Positions 16,876 to 25,443 of a stretch of 36,865 nucleotides of DNA are shown in pieces (the first letter of the stretch is position 1; every line of letters starts with the position of its first letter). Source of the DNA: Desulfonema limicola. GTDB taxonomy: Bacteria > Desulfobacterota > Desulfobacteria > Desulfobacterales > RPRI01. Position numbers and translations under genes: made by a program. Under the pieces are notes generated by a model. It saw only the letters and a program-made list of their open reading frames with translations. It was not told the DNA's origin and ran no database searches. The stretch spans positions 2,467-39,331 of the forward strand of contig DYJH01000010.1 in assembly GCA_020723255.1 (NCBI GenBank). Reading direction: 5' to 3'.

Positions 16876-18084
16876 TTATTTATGCATTATTGCCTCAGCC
16901 GCAAGAGCAGCCACTGTATCAACCTTAACATCCAGCTCATAATATTTTACTATTTCAGTTAACTGCCTGTGACAAGATAAACATGCTGTTGCCAAGTGTT
17001 TTACGCCGGCTGCTTTGATCTGGTCTGCCTTGGCTTTGCCTGAAATCATCCGCCGCTTAGTGCTGTTGCTGTCCTGGAGCAATGCACCACCGCCCCCGCA
17101 ACAAACAGCGTTCATCCTGTTCGGCGTCAGTTCCACCACTTCTTTGCATATATGTGCCAGCAATTGACGGGGCGCTTCAAAAACACCGGATTTTCGCCCA
17201 AGATTACAGGGGTCATGATAGGCAACAGGATAAGGATAAGCTTCAGGATTTAAACTGATCACGCCATTTTCCAATTTATCGAGTGTAACTTCAAGAATAC
17301 TCAGCACATTGAATTTCGGCTTTCTGCCGATAAGATCTTCAGCTCTTTTCCGTAAAGCGAAAAAACCGTGTCCGCATTCCGAAAGCACCAGATTCTCAAC
17401 TCCGATGTCTTCAGCCGCTTCTATCACTTGAAGCAGCATTGTTTTTTCAATATCATCATCTTCGACAAAATAACCCCAGTTGGTAACATCCGTGTGGCGG
17501 CTCGACATTGTCCAAGATTCACCAAAAGCATAAAAAAGCCGCGCCATTGCCTGAAGATGTAGGATGTTGGTTCCCAGTTCCCGGGGGTTTGGCAGGTAAA
17601 GATATTTCGCACCTTTTTGCTCTGTCGGAATGGCAGCTTTTGAATCATCCATCTCATCGCAAAGTTCTTCATTCACCCATTCAATAGTTTCAATAAAATC
17701 CTCTTGAGTAAATCCGTTTACATCTCCGGTTTCCAAACGTGTCTGAATTCCATTTTTAATATCCTGAGGCATTCTCTCTATAGCATCCGGAAGAGACCTT
17801 GCTTTGCGAGCCACATTTTCCATTACAATTCCCATGGGGCACTCCACAGTACAGTGATTGCAAAGCATGCAGTCCCATATCATATAGCTTTGCGCCAGCA
17901 AGCTATCAAGACCCAACTGAGCCATGCGTACCATTTGACGCGGATCCGGTCCTCCTTCTCCATCATACCAGCTGCAGCGTGAAGTACAAATGCCGCATGT
18001 CATACACTCGCTTATATTATCGCCTTTATCTTTTTTATTAAGCAAGCTCAAAAACGGCGAATCAATACATATCTTTGCGTTCAT
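16876..18084 (-). CDS. HdrD/DsrK-like Fe-S heterodisulfide reductase subunit
   Basis: A 402-residue fusion of HdrC- and HdrB-like parts. The N-terminus holds two ferredoxin-type clusters: C27/C30/C33/C37 (CMTCGICTSRC) and C72/C75/C78/C82 (CMLCNHCTVECP). The C-terminal half has the CCG catalytic cluster motifs: LSECGHG, DPCNLGRKSG, AVCCGGGGALLQ and ATACLSCHRQL, which bind the special non-cubane or [4Fe-4S]-disulfide site. The partner subunit HdrA is encoded 2 bases upstream and the AAGGAG ribosome site for this gene lies in its last codons, so they make one complex. It probably reduces a disulfide or menaquinone-linked thiol using electrons from HdrA. No membrane cytochrome b is next to it. 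Confidence 0.85.
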   Translation of the reverse strand: MNAKICIDSPFLSLLNKKDKGDNISECMTCGICTSRCSWYDGEGGPDPRQMVRMAQLGLDSLLAQSYMIWDCMLCNHCTVECPMGIVMENVARKARSLPDAIERMPQDIKNGIQTRLETGDVNGFTQEDFIETIEWVNEELCDEMDDSKAAIPTEQKGAKYLYLPNPRELGTNILHLQAMARLFYAFGESWTMSSRHTDVTNWGYFVEDDDIEKTMLLQVIEAAEDIGVENLVLSECGHGFFALRKRAEDLIGRKPKFNVLSILEVTLDKLENGVISLNPEAYPYPVAYHDPCNLGRKSGVFEAPRQLLAHICKEVVELTPNRMNAVCCGGGGALLQDSNSTKRRMISGKAKADQIKAAGVKHLATACLSCHRQLTEIVKYYELDVKVDTVAALAAEAIMHK

Positions 18085-18086
18085 TA

Positions 18087-20603
18087 CTATATCTCCTTTC
18101 CGGAATCTGCCGCAGAAACAATTTTGGCAATTTTTACAGGCTCGTTAGCTGCCACACTGTAATGGCGAATCGAATTGTCCTGTAAACCCGTGTCTTCAAC
18201 AATCAGTTTAGCTCTTGCAGCGGCCAATCTGCTGCCACTGACAGAACGACAGTTTCCTTCATGGCACGCAGCAATTATAACCCTTTTGGCGCCGTTTAAT
18301 AATTGCTGAATCATCATTGCTTCACCAATCCTTCCGGCACAGGGGACCTTTATAATCCGGGCGGTTTTATTGGAAAACATTTCCATATTCATTGCAGATT
18401 TAAGCGCCAGCTCTCCGGAGCGTTCACAGGCAAATATCACGGTTTTAGAAGCGGTTATTCCTGACGTATCAGAATCCAATTCACAAACAGCAGAAATCGC
18501 TTCTGCCGGACAATGCGATACACAGATTCCGCAGCCAAAGCATGCATCAGTGACGATCACAGGTTTGTAATTGCCCTTAATTGTAACCGCAGCATGGGGG
18601 CATATCCGATAGCATGTCAGGCACCGGGCGCATTTGTTTTCATTAATTGCCGGCAATGGTTCTGTTCTTATATTACTGGTTGTCAGGGCTTCAAGGGATG
18701 CTTTAACCGCATTGATCTCACGTGCTATGTCCACTTCATCGGTTTCATCATGACATGAACCCAAAAAAAATATACCGCGCCTCGGACTTCCGACAAAACG
18801 ATGCCGCACGTTTGCAGACTGGAGAAATCCTTCCGAATCACATTGCTGTCGCAGAAAATGGGAAATTTCAGGTGCAGAAGCAGGAGGGTTAACAGCTTCA
18901 GGCAATACCAGCAGATCGCATTCCGCAGACAACCGGACACCCGGCAGGGTTGCTTCGTTCATCTCAAGCACCAAATGGCCGTTGTCTGATATTACATTAA
19001 TTTGTGCCGGATTACTTACTCTTAAGAACCTTACACCCTTATGCCGGGCATCATCATAAAGCTTCTGGCCTTTAAGCCCGTGAACCAGCATTTTTTCCAT
19101 AATGACAATGGCCGTTTGTCCTTTTTCCGCAAGAGCTGTTGCTAAATGCAGACAGGTTCGTGCGTGATCTTTCCATTCCTGCTTTTGTCGGTCAAGCCAG
19201 AATGCAACGGTTTTGGGTACTTTGGCAGGCGTTTTTTCAAAAACATCGACAAATTGGGACAATGATTTTATTTTATCAGAATCGTTAAGACCGGAATATA
19301 AAACCATTTGTGCATCACCTACCACTATAATGGATGCTGCTTTTATATTATGTTCATATCCTTTGGCGGTGAACAATAAGTCGTATTGCCCAACAGTTCC
19401 GTTTACAGAGCGTAAGCTTACAGAATAAAAAGATGTAACTCCGGATATCTCAGGTGCTTGATGATTGCCGGAATCCAGTCGTACAACCAGCCATCCCTCC
19501 TTTGACAGGGCATGGCATATCATGCCGGAATCTTTTGATTCACCCAGTACTGCAATAGTGGAATTATGTTTTGTTTTTGATAATATATTAAAATCCTGTA
19601 TAATTTTATGGGCCGCAATTATGCCCTGATCTCTTGCAGTCAAAATATCTGTGGGGCCCTGTGTTACGCCTGCGGCATAGACACCTGATGGCAGCAATGC
19701 GCCACTGCTTAAAAAGCCCCATGTGTCCGGTTTTATATCCAATTGTTTTGCAATTTCAATAACTTGCAGCGAAGGCCCGATACCCACAGACAGAACAATA
19801 AGATCAAAATGACGGGCAACTCTGGCTCCTGTTTCAGGATCTTCATGAATAACTGTAAGCTTTCCTTGTTCGCGGTCGGATAAAATTTTGGCCGGAACCC
19901 CCTGAAACAAATTGACCCTGGCTTTTACATATTCTGCCTGTGTTCGAAATTCCTTGCCGATGATCTGAAGATCAATGTGAAAAACCGTAATTTGAGCTTC
20001 CGGTATGTTATGAAGTATTTTATTTGCCTGACGCAAAGCTGTTTTGCAGCATACCTGAGAGCAATAGTCTCTGCATAGCTCACGGTTTCTGGAACCCACA
20101 CACTGAATAAAAGCAATGGCGGGTGATGTGGTATCCGGTAGAATTTCTTTTAATCCTTCCCGTTTTAATAAGTTATTAAGATCCGCTGTGGTAATCACCT
20201 GATCATAAACCCCGTACCCCAATTCAGGAAGTCTCGATGCATCAAAAGGAGTCATGCCGTTAGCCAGCAAAACCGCATTTGTTGAGATAACAGCAGATGA
20301 TTCGCTATTTAACGTTGTCCCAAATCCATCATTGTTTTTTTTGATTCCGTTTATACTGCTTTTCAGATGTATTGTTGCGTGTTTCAGATGATTCATCTGA
20401 TCTGCCAGTTCTGCGCTAAGGCAGGCGCCGCAGTTCCGGCATTCTCCGGTAGCCATGCATGCCCAGTCAAATGCCTTGCCTCCCAGATATTCGCGCTTTT
20501 CTACAAGATGAACCGAGACGCCAAAATCATCAAGTGTTTTAGCGGCAGCCATTCCTGCAATACCTCCTCCAACCACCAAAACACTCGGAGTTGATTTATT
20601 CAT
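18087..20603 (-). CDS. HdrA-like flavoprotein fused to MvhD-type hydrogenase Fe-S subunit
   Basis: An 838-residue protein. FAD Rossmann motif G12-x-G14-x2-G17 (VVGGGIAGMAAA), then C49, C55, C58 and C61, the HdrA N-terminal cluster. The middle has the family mark FIQCVGSRNRELCRDYCSQV with the C-C pair after it. From C658 two ferredoxin clusters follow (CARCLTCYRICP; CFGCGICVSHCP). The last ~120 residues are an MvhD/FlpD domain (VPCAGRIGEAMM; AACHEGNCR) which elsewhere receives electrons from hydrogenase or formate dehydrogenase. QmoB has a similar plan. The protein is longer than methanogen HdrA and contains an extra inserted second flavoprotein-like half (around 340-600). Operon with the HdrD-like gene; divergent from the AAA cluster. 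AGGAG precedes the ATG. Electron donor and acceptor are not evident. Confidence 0.85.
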   Translation of the reverse strand: MNKSTPSVLVVGGGIAGMAAAKTLDDFGVSVHLVEKREYLGGKAFDWACMATGECRNCGACLSAELADQMNHLKHATIHLKSSINGIKKNNDGFGTTLNSESSAVISTNAVLLANGMTPFDASRLPELGYGVYDQVITTADLNNLLKREGLKEILPDTTSPAIAFIQCVGSRNRELCRDYCSQVCCKTALRQANKILHNIPEAQITVFHIDLQIIGKEFRTQAEYVKARVNLFQGVPAKILSDREQGKLTVIHEDPETGARVARHFDLIVLSVGIGPSLQVIEIAKQLDIKPDTWGFLSSGALLPSGVYAAGVTQGPTDILTARDQGIIAAHKIIQDFNILSKTKHNSTIAVLGESKDSGMICHALSKEGWLVVRLDSGNHQAPEISGVTSFYSVSLRSVNGTVGQYDLLFTAKGYEHNIKAASIIVVGDAQMVLYSGLNDSDKIKSLSQFVDVFEKTPAKVPKTVAFWLDRQKQEWKDHARTCLHLATALAEKGQTAIVIMEKMLVHGLKGQKLYDDARHKGVRFLRVSNPAQINVISDNGHLVLEMNEATLPGVRLSAECDLLVLPEAVNPPASAPEISHFLRQQCDSEGFLQSANVRHRFVGSPRRGIFFLGSCHDETDEVDIAREINAVKASLEALTTSNIRTEPLPAINENKCARCLTCYRICPHAAVTIKGNYKPVIVTDACFGCGICVSHCPAEAISAVCELDSDTSGITASKTVIFACERSGELALKSAMNMEMFSNKTARIIKVPCAGRIGEAMMIQQLLNGAKRVIIAACHEGNCRSVSGSRLAAARAKLIVEDTGLQDNSIRHYSVAANEPVKIAKIVSAADSGKEI

Positions 20604-20637
20604 AATTTTCTCCTATTAAATTGATATATGACTCAAA

Positions 20638-20682
20638 ATGACTTTTTTTGTCATGGAAAGGAATATTTTAATATGCTATATA
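20638..20682 (+). promoter_or_regulatory. Divergent control region between hdrA-like and AAA cluster
   Basis: ATGAC-N7-GTCAT (20638-20654) is an inverted repeat that could bind a regulator. TATATA at 20677-20682 with TG two bases before it makes an extended -10 for the plus-strand AAA unit; a TTGTCA at 20648 is too far (23 bases). The 20604-20724/20769 gap is the only place where both divergent units can start, so joint control is plausible. Confidence 0.35.
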
Positions 20683-20769
20683 AATCAAGCATTTTGAAAT
20701 AACAGCTTCAATATCGGAATCATAATGGATTTAGTTAGTTGTTGGGGTATTACTGCCGGAGTACCAAAT

Positions 20770-21495
20770 ATGAACAGTTCTCATTATACAAAAACCAGAC
20801 GCCTCATTCCGGAAACACCGGATGACCGGTATGCCGGACATTTGATACATCCGGCAAAGCCAACCACAGTTACGGAAGGGCAATGTATCGGGCGGGAGAA
20901 TGAACTCGATCTGGTAAGAATTGCACTGGGATTAGATGAGAATTGGAAAGGTTCCAAAGACCGGGGTCTGTATAGAGCAGGATGTCAGAGAATGCGCCTC
21001 GAAGGGCCTTCAGGCAGAGGCAAGCGATCTATTGTGCTGGAGGTTGCACGACGAACTGCTTTACCCCTTTATGAAATGCACGGGCACGCCGGCATGTCAT
21101 CTGAGGATCTGGTGTTGGCCATAGTGCCCCGCGCTTCGGACGACGGTCATGAAGGTTCGCATCTTGTTATCCAGGCAAGTCCGCTGGCTACAGCTTTATT
21201 GTGGGGCGGCATCTTATACTTTGATGCAATACACCGGGCGCCCGTTAGAGCACTGACTCCTTTGGCATCGCTGCTCGGCGGGCGAATGACTCTATACTCC
21301 GGATTGACCGGTCTGCAACTTACAGCCAGGCCTGACGCCGCACCGTTTATATTTTTCTGTTCACTTGACTCTTCTGAGTCCTATAATCTGCCTGGATTTA
21401 TTGAGCAACGAACACTGCCGATATTGGAGCTTGAACCACTTAGGAAAGATAACTATGATAATTTATTAGGAAAATTAAGCAGCACCCATAAATAG
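20770..21495 (+). CDS. Degenerate MoxR-like AAA protein (probable pseudo-ATPase)
   Basis: A 241-residue protein with MoxR-family AAA fold, closely related to the next gene (shared GRENEL, RIA-GLDEN, VLAIVP, ASPLATAL, LPGFIEQRTLP blocks). Its active site is altered: the P-loop is GPSGRGKR (79-86, Arg where Thr/Ser binds Mg), Walker B is YFDA (no Glu), sensor 1 Asn is Asp200, and the protein ends before the helical lid with sensor 2. The arginine after I-E-Q is kept. It therefore probably cannot hydrolyse ATP but may join the ring with its active paralogue. The ATG at 20770 has GGAG 8 bases upstream; 20725 (15 residues more) is an alternative. First gene of a four-gene operon. Confidence 0.72.
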   Translation: MNSSHYTKTRRLIPETPDDRYAGHLIHPAKPTTVTEGQCIGRENELDLVRIALGLDENWKGSKDRGLYRAGCQRMRLEGPSGRGKRSIVLEVARRTALPLYEMHGHAGMSSEDLVLAIVPRASDDGHEGSHLVIQASPLATALLWGGILYFDAIHRAPVRALTPLASLLGGRMTLYSGLTGLQLTARPDAAPFIFFCSLDSSESYNLPGFIEQRTLPILELEPLRKDNYDNLLGKLSSTHK

Positions 21496-21504
21496 GAGTA
21501 AAAG

Positions 21505-22452
21505 ATGGTAAAAGACAGAATCCAGGAACGCAGCATAAAAATTGGAGATCATGACATATATCTTGCACAAGAATCGGAACTGCCTGAAAAATCTGCTTTC
21601 GTAGGACGAGAAAATGAACTCATGATGTGCAGAATTGCATGGGGTCTGGATGAAAACTACAGGTTTAGAAATAAAAAAGATTTGAACAACCTTTCGTTTC
21701 GTCTTTATGGAGAACCGGGAATGGGCAAAAACGAACTTGTTTACGAATTGGTCAGGCAGATCAGAAAAAATAATGGTGAACTCAAAGAGTTGCCATTTTA
21801 TTCTATGGTCGGTCACGATGAAATGGCTCCGGAAGACATGGTGCTGGCAGTAGTTCCCACTGAGTCGAGCGGACACTCGCAGGTACGCATGGTCCTCCGC
21901 GCCAGCCCATTGGCAACGGCTATACTAAATGGCGGCATTTTTTTCTTTGATGAGTTGAATCGTCTTCCGGAGCGCGCTCTGGCTCCTCTGGCACCTGCTC
22001 TGGATGGACGCGGCATGTTGTTTTCAGCAAGTTCCGGCATATGGCTGGAACCTGCCGGGAATGCATTGCCGTTTCGCTTCTGCTGTGCATTGAATCCAAG
22101 CGTCGGATCTGATCTTCCCGGATATATTGACCAGCGTACACTTCCCAAAATTGAGGTAAAATATCCAGGTCACATAGGATTGCTTGAACTCCTCCGTTCT
22201 CAGTTAACAGCGGATCTCAGCGCTGAAAATGAATACGAAAACAGTTGTGAAGAAGTCAAAAAACAAAGAATAGCTGAACTATCACAGCATCTTGAGATTA
22301 TGCTGGAAATGCTGAAAAACAGAGGAGATACCCCGTCTGTACGCCAGGGCTTAATAATTATAAGGCTTGCCCGTGCGCTCTTTCGGGAGAAAAAAGGCGG
22401 GTTGGATTTTAGCAATTGCCTGAAAAAAGCATTCGGTGCATGTGTTTTCTAA
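21505..22452 (+). CDS. MoxR-like AAA ATPase
   Basis: A 315-residue AAA+ protein of the MoxR type. P-loop GEPGMGKN (69-76; Asn replaces the usual Thr/Ser), MoxR signature HDEMAPEDMV, Walker B IFFFDELNR (145-153), sensor 1 in CALNPSVG (Asn197), D-Q-R211 arginine, and a C-terminal lid with TPSVRQG (sensor 2, near 275-281). MoxR proteins work with von Willebrand A proteins to insert metals or remodel enzymes. It begins 9 bases after the degenerate paralogue stops (AGGAG site between them), so the pair likely forms a mixed ring. The Asn in the P-loop is odd for an active ATPase and should lower Mg binding. Downstream large protein is the likely VWA-type partner. Confidence 0.8.
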   Translation: MVKDRIQERSIKIGDHDIYLAQESELPEKSAFVGRENELMMCRIAWGLDENYRFRNKKDLNNLSFRLYGEPGMGKNELVYELVRQIRKNNGELKELPFYSMVGHDEMAPEDMVLAVVPTESSGHSQVRMVLRASPLATAILNGGIFFFDELNRLPERALAPLAPALDGRGMLFSASSGIWLEPAGNALPFRFCCALNPSVGSDLPGYIDQRTLPKIEVKYPGHIGLLELLRSQLTADLSAENEYENSCEEVKKQRIAELSQHLEIMLEMLKNRGDTPSVRQGLIIIRLARALFREKKGGLDFSNCLKKAFGACVF

Positions 22453-22489
22453 AATGCCGAAAGACCGAATATAACCGGGAGAAACCGGA

Positions 22490-24580
22490 ATGAGCCGTTC
22501 TGCTTTTATGCCATATATCAAACTTGATAATATATACATAGTTCCGGTATTGCCGGATCGTCTCAGCGGCGCCTTAATGGTGCGCAGAGCAGTGCAAGAG
22601 TTGTCTATTGGATGCCGGGATGCCTTTTTGGTGGCACTCCCTGAAAGTGTGAAAGAAAATTATTTGCAGGCTGTTTGTAAACTGCCGCGTTCATCCTTTA
22701 TCTATATAGAAGATAATTCAGCATCTTTTGATGAGCCAGACAATGACAGCAGGATTAAAAAAGAACTTGTAACTGTCACACCTTGCGATGGCCTTGCTGA
22801 GGCAGTTCTTAGCGCAAACGAATTGGGCATTGAACCGCATTTTATCGACCTTGAAATATCTTTTCATTCGCAGATTCAAAGACCGCACTTCCGGCAAGAA
22901 AATATTGACATCGACGACTGGCTTTGCACAACAATTGGGGCAAAGGCGTTTGTTGATTTGCTGCATGACAATACTCCGTTGCGGCATAACCCCGCCCTGT
23001 CTGTTGACAACATGCGTGAACGGCATATGGCAGGTCGGTTACAGCAATTACATTCACGATATAAAAGAATTCTTTTCGTATGTTATGCGGAAAATGTCCC
23101 CGGAATTTTGCAGGCATTTAAGCAGTCTTCATCTGTTTTTGCTGTGCCCAAATTCAATGGATATATTTCGAGCATAGAGCCTGATACAAATCTTCTCCTG
23201 TATTTTCTTGACGATTATCCGAAAGCGGTACAGCGTTACTGGGAGAGCCGCAGTTCTTTTGATGCTTTGCAGGAATTCGATAAAATGTCCGTTGTGTTCG
23301 ATGAGATTATTGAATGCGCCGCTTCCTCGGATGTTTGGAGTTGGTCTTTACGCCACCACAGAGCCTTTAAACAGATGCTAAGCGGTGTGATGAGAGAAAA
23401 AAGGCGTGTCTCAATTCCTTTGAATGAATGCCTGGCATTGGTAAATTCATGTTACGACCGGAATTTTGAAGAAGCAGTCCGCATACAACTGTTTACTTTT
23501 CCCGAAGGCAATATATCAGAAGATGAAGTAAAACATGTGTTCCAAACAGCCGAAGTAAATGATCCGGTATCTGGATCCCGCACTGATTTGCCGCCGCAGT
23601 TTATAAATTCTGAAATTGATTCGGAAGGTGAAACGGAAAGAAACAGGAAACCACATAACTTGCAGTCTATCGGGTCTTCCACCGGAACTAATGATCGCCT
23701 GCAAATAATTATGCGTGGATTGAGACATCAGTCTTCAACTTTTCACACATACCTTAAGTGTAAAGATGGTTTTAACCCCGGAATGCCCTGGCCGGCCTGG
23801 GTTGCACACCATAACAAAATGCGGAAACGTGTATTGCGGTTTGTCGCTAATATGGCGCTTGCCGTTTCGTCGGATAGATACAGGGGGTCGCTGGAACGAG
23901 GTCTTGACCTGCGCCGAATAATACGCGCCTCACACAAAGGCGACCCGTCATTATACGTCCGCCGTCAACGAAAGAGCGCAACAATATCTTCAACAATACA
24001 GGGCATAATTCCTGTTCTTTGGTTTTTCACTACAACAGATGATACATGGTATTCAAAAAAATACATACGTACATGGAATGCTCATGAAGGTGAAGAGTGG
24101 GTCAAACGTTATTTGCTAAGCATGGAATGGGGTGAAGCAGAAGTCTTTTCTTCAGCAGACAGTGAGAAGATAAGGAAACGGCTTGAAATAAGACAGCTCA
24201 CATTTTTGGTGTCATTTGCTGAAATGGAACTTACCCCTTCTGAAATTGAAGGGTGCTATGGGGTTGCAGCCGGCCAGATTCCTTCCCGGGACATTGCTAT
24301 TGGTTATACAAAGCTGCTTAATAATATAATTGACAGCGCTACATCCCATATCTATTGTGTTGTACCATCGAATGACAAAGTACCATCTGCGCTTACCAGC
24401 TATGCAAGTCGCTCAAAAAAAAACATTGTTGTGTTAACGCATTCAGATATCGGCACCTTAGATGTTGAAAAGCTTTCCCGTTCCGTTACGGTAGATATCG
24501 GCGGAAAGTCAAAAAACAAAAAGAACACGCTAATGGCTGTTAAGCAATATAAAGAAATGGTGGATCATTTTTGGTGGTAG
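22490..24580 (+). CDS. Large AAA-partner protein, DUF5682-like N-terminus and degenerate VWA-like C-terminus
   Basis: A 696-residue cytoplasmic protein not assigned to a known family with certainty. The N-terminal part has the layout of DUF5682/TraB-like proteins: YIVPVLPDRLSGALMVRRAV near residue 16, a mid helix MRERHMAGRL, and the strand RILFVCYAENVPGIL, where family members have an active-site His (here Asn). Around residue 460 it reads RYRGSLERGLDLRRIIRAS, which resembles the basic lead-in of MoxR-linked VWA proteins, followed by VLWFFTTTDDTW (about 507) where the MIDAS D-x-S-x-S would be; the metal residues are missing. Later strands YCVVPSND and NIVVLTHSD fit a Rossmann-like VWA fold. 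This is inference by pattern. Its place directly after two MoxR-like genes supports it being their partner. Confidence 0.5.
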   Translation: MSRSAFMPYIKLDNIYIVPVLPDRLSGALMVRRAVQELSIGCRDAFLVALPESVKENYLQAVCKLPRSSFIYIEDNSASFDEPDNDSRIKKELVTVTPCDGLAEAVLSANELGIEPHFIDLEISFHSQIQRPHFRQENIDIDDWLCTTIGAKAFVDLLHDNTPLRHNPALSVDNMRERHMAGRLQQLHSRYKRILFVCYAENVPGILQAFKQSSSVFAVPKFNGYISSIEPDTNLLLYFLDDYPKAVQRYWESRSSFDALQEFDKMSVVFDEIIECAASSDVWSWSLRHHRAFKQMLSGVMREKRRVSIPLNECLALVNSCYDRNFEEAVRIQLFTFPEGNISEDEVKHVFQTAEVNDPVSGSRTDLPPQFINSEIDSEGETERNRKPHNLQSIGSSTGTNDRLQIIMRGLRHQSSTFHTYLKCKDGFNPGMPWPAWVAHHNKMRKRVLRFVANMALAVSSDRYRGSLERGLDLRRIIRASHKGDPSLYVRRQRKSATISSTIQGIIPVLWFFTTTDDTWYSKKYIRTWNAHEGEEWVKRYLLSMEWGEAEVFSSADSEKIRKRLEIRQLTFLVSFAEMELTPSEIEGCYGVAAGQIPSRDIAIGYTKLLNNIIDSATSHIYCVVPSNDKVPSALTSYASRSKKNIVVLTHSDIGTLDVEKLSRSVTVDIGGKSKNKKNTLMAVKQYKEMVDHFWW

Positions 24581-24604
24581 AATTACCATAAAGAGGAGAT
24601 AATT

Positions 24605-24964
24605 ATGATAGGTATTGAAGAGCTGAAAAATGATCAGGATCTTTTAAACAACATAAACTGGGACATGACTCCTGAAGAAGCTGTAAGACTTTATCTGGAA
24701 TGGGGCAACAACTGGACACGAGGTAATTTTGTAATCAGGGGCAAAGAGGATGTTTCTTACTATTTTGTAGTAAACACATGGGGAAAAGACCCTGTGGTGT
24801 ACCTTATGCGCAGAAATTCGGATGAAGCGACAGAACTTGCGGAAATAAAACTGCCTCAAAAAGTCAAACAGAACTTTATGGAATCCATAGGCAATAATAA
24901 AGGTGTTTATTCAATAGAAGGCGATGTAAAAGAGTGGTTGCAAAAAGAACTCCTTGGCCGTTAA
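24605..24964 (+). CDS. DVU0772 family protein
   Basis: A 119-residue soluble protein with features W-D-M-T-P-E-E-A, LYLEWGNNW and SYYFVVNTWGKDPVVYLMRR, recognised as the DVU0772 family, small conserved proteins of sulfate-reducing bacteria without known activity. A strong AGAGGAG site precedes the ATG, 24 bases after the large partner gene, so it belongs to the AAA operon. Its stop (TAA) overlaps the stop of the converging thioesterase gene. The family link supports the sulfate-reducer origin. No catalytic motif is seen. Confidence 0.7.
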   Translation: MIGIEELKNDQDLLNNINWDMTPEEAVRLYLEWGNNWTRGNFVIRGKEDVSYYFVVNTWGKDPVVYLMRRNSDEATELAEIKLPQKVKQNFMESIGNNKGVYSIEGDVKEWLQKELLGR

Positions 24965-25443
24965 TTGATCTTTTTTTCTCTGATTCTTTCAGCAAGACGC
25001 ATATCTCTTCTGGCCTTGGCCTCATTGTTCCTTCGGATTTCTTCTTCAGTTTCAAGAATAAGAGGAGGAACCTGGGCTGGTTTTCCATTCTGATCCAAAG
25101 CAACATAAGTTAGATAAGCAAGCGCCGTGGTTCTGGTTTCACCGGTTATGAAATTTTGGGCTTCCACTTTAACACCAATTTCCATAGAGGTTTTGCCCAC
25201 CATATTAACACTGGCCTTTAAAATTAAAAGATCTCCTATATAAACCGGGCTGTAAAAATCAAGCCGGTCTATAGAAGCTGTGACAACATTGCAACATGCA
25301 TGTCTGGTAGCAACAATACCTGCGGTAGAATCTATGTGTTTCATTACCACCCCGCCATGTACATTTCCGGCAAAATTGGCATCCAGATGTGTCATTTGCT
25401 GAATTGTTGTCACCTGGCTGTCATTTATCCTTTTTCCTTCCAC
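24961..25443 (-). CDS. Acyl-CoA thioesterase, hotdog fold (YciA/BACH type)
   Basis: A 160-residue hotdog-fold hydrolase that splits acyl-CoA into acid and CoA. Family marks: MTHLDANFAGNVHGGVVMKH (with the catalytic Asn/Asp-Gly-Gly helix), DRLDFYSPVYIGDLLILKA and the strand VKVEAQN; a basic charged tail (RRDMRLAERIREKK) ends the protein. The start is GTG at 25443 with GGGGGAG just upstream; no ATG fits. Single hotdog domain, likely hexameric as in YciA. It stands alone, converging with the DVU0772 gene by overlapping stops. Possible role in releasing CoA from the acyl-CoA pathways of the region. Confidence 0.85.
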   Translation of the reverse strand: MEGKRINDSQVTTIQQMTHLDANFAGNVHGGVVMKHIDSTAGIVATRHACCNVVTASIDRLDFYSPVYIGDLLILKASVNMVGKTSMEIGVKVEAQNFITGETRTTALAYLTYVALDQNGKPAQVPPLILETEEEIRRNNEAKARRDMRLAERIREKKIN

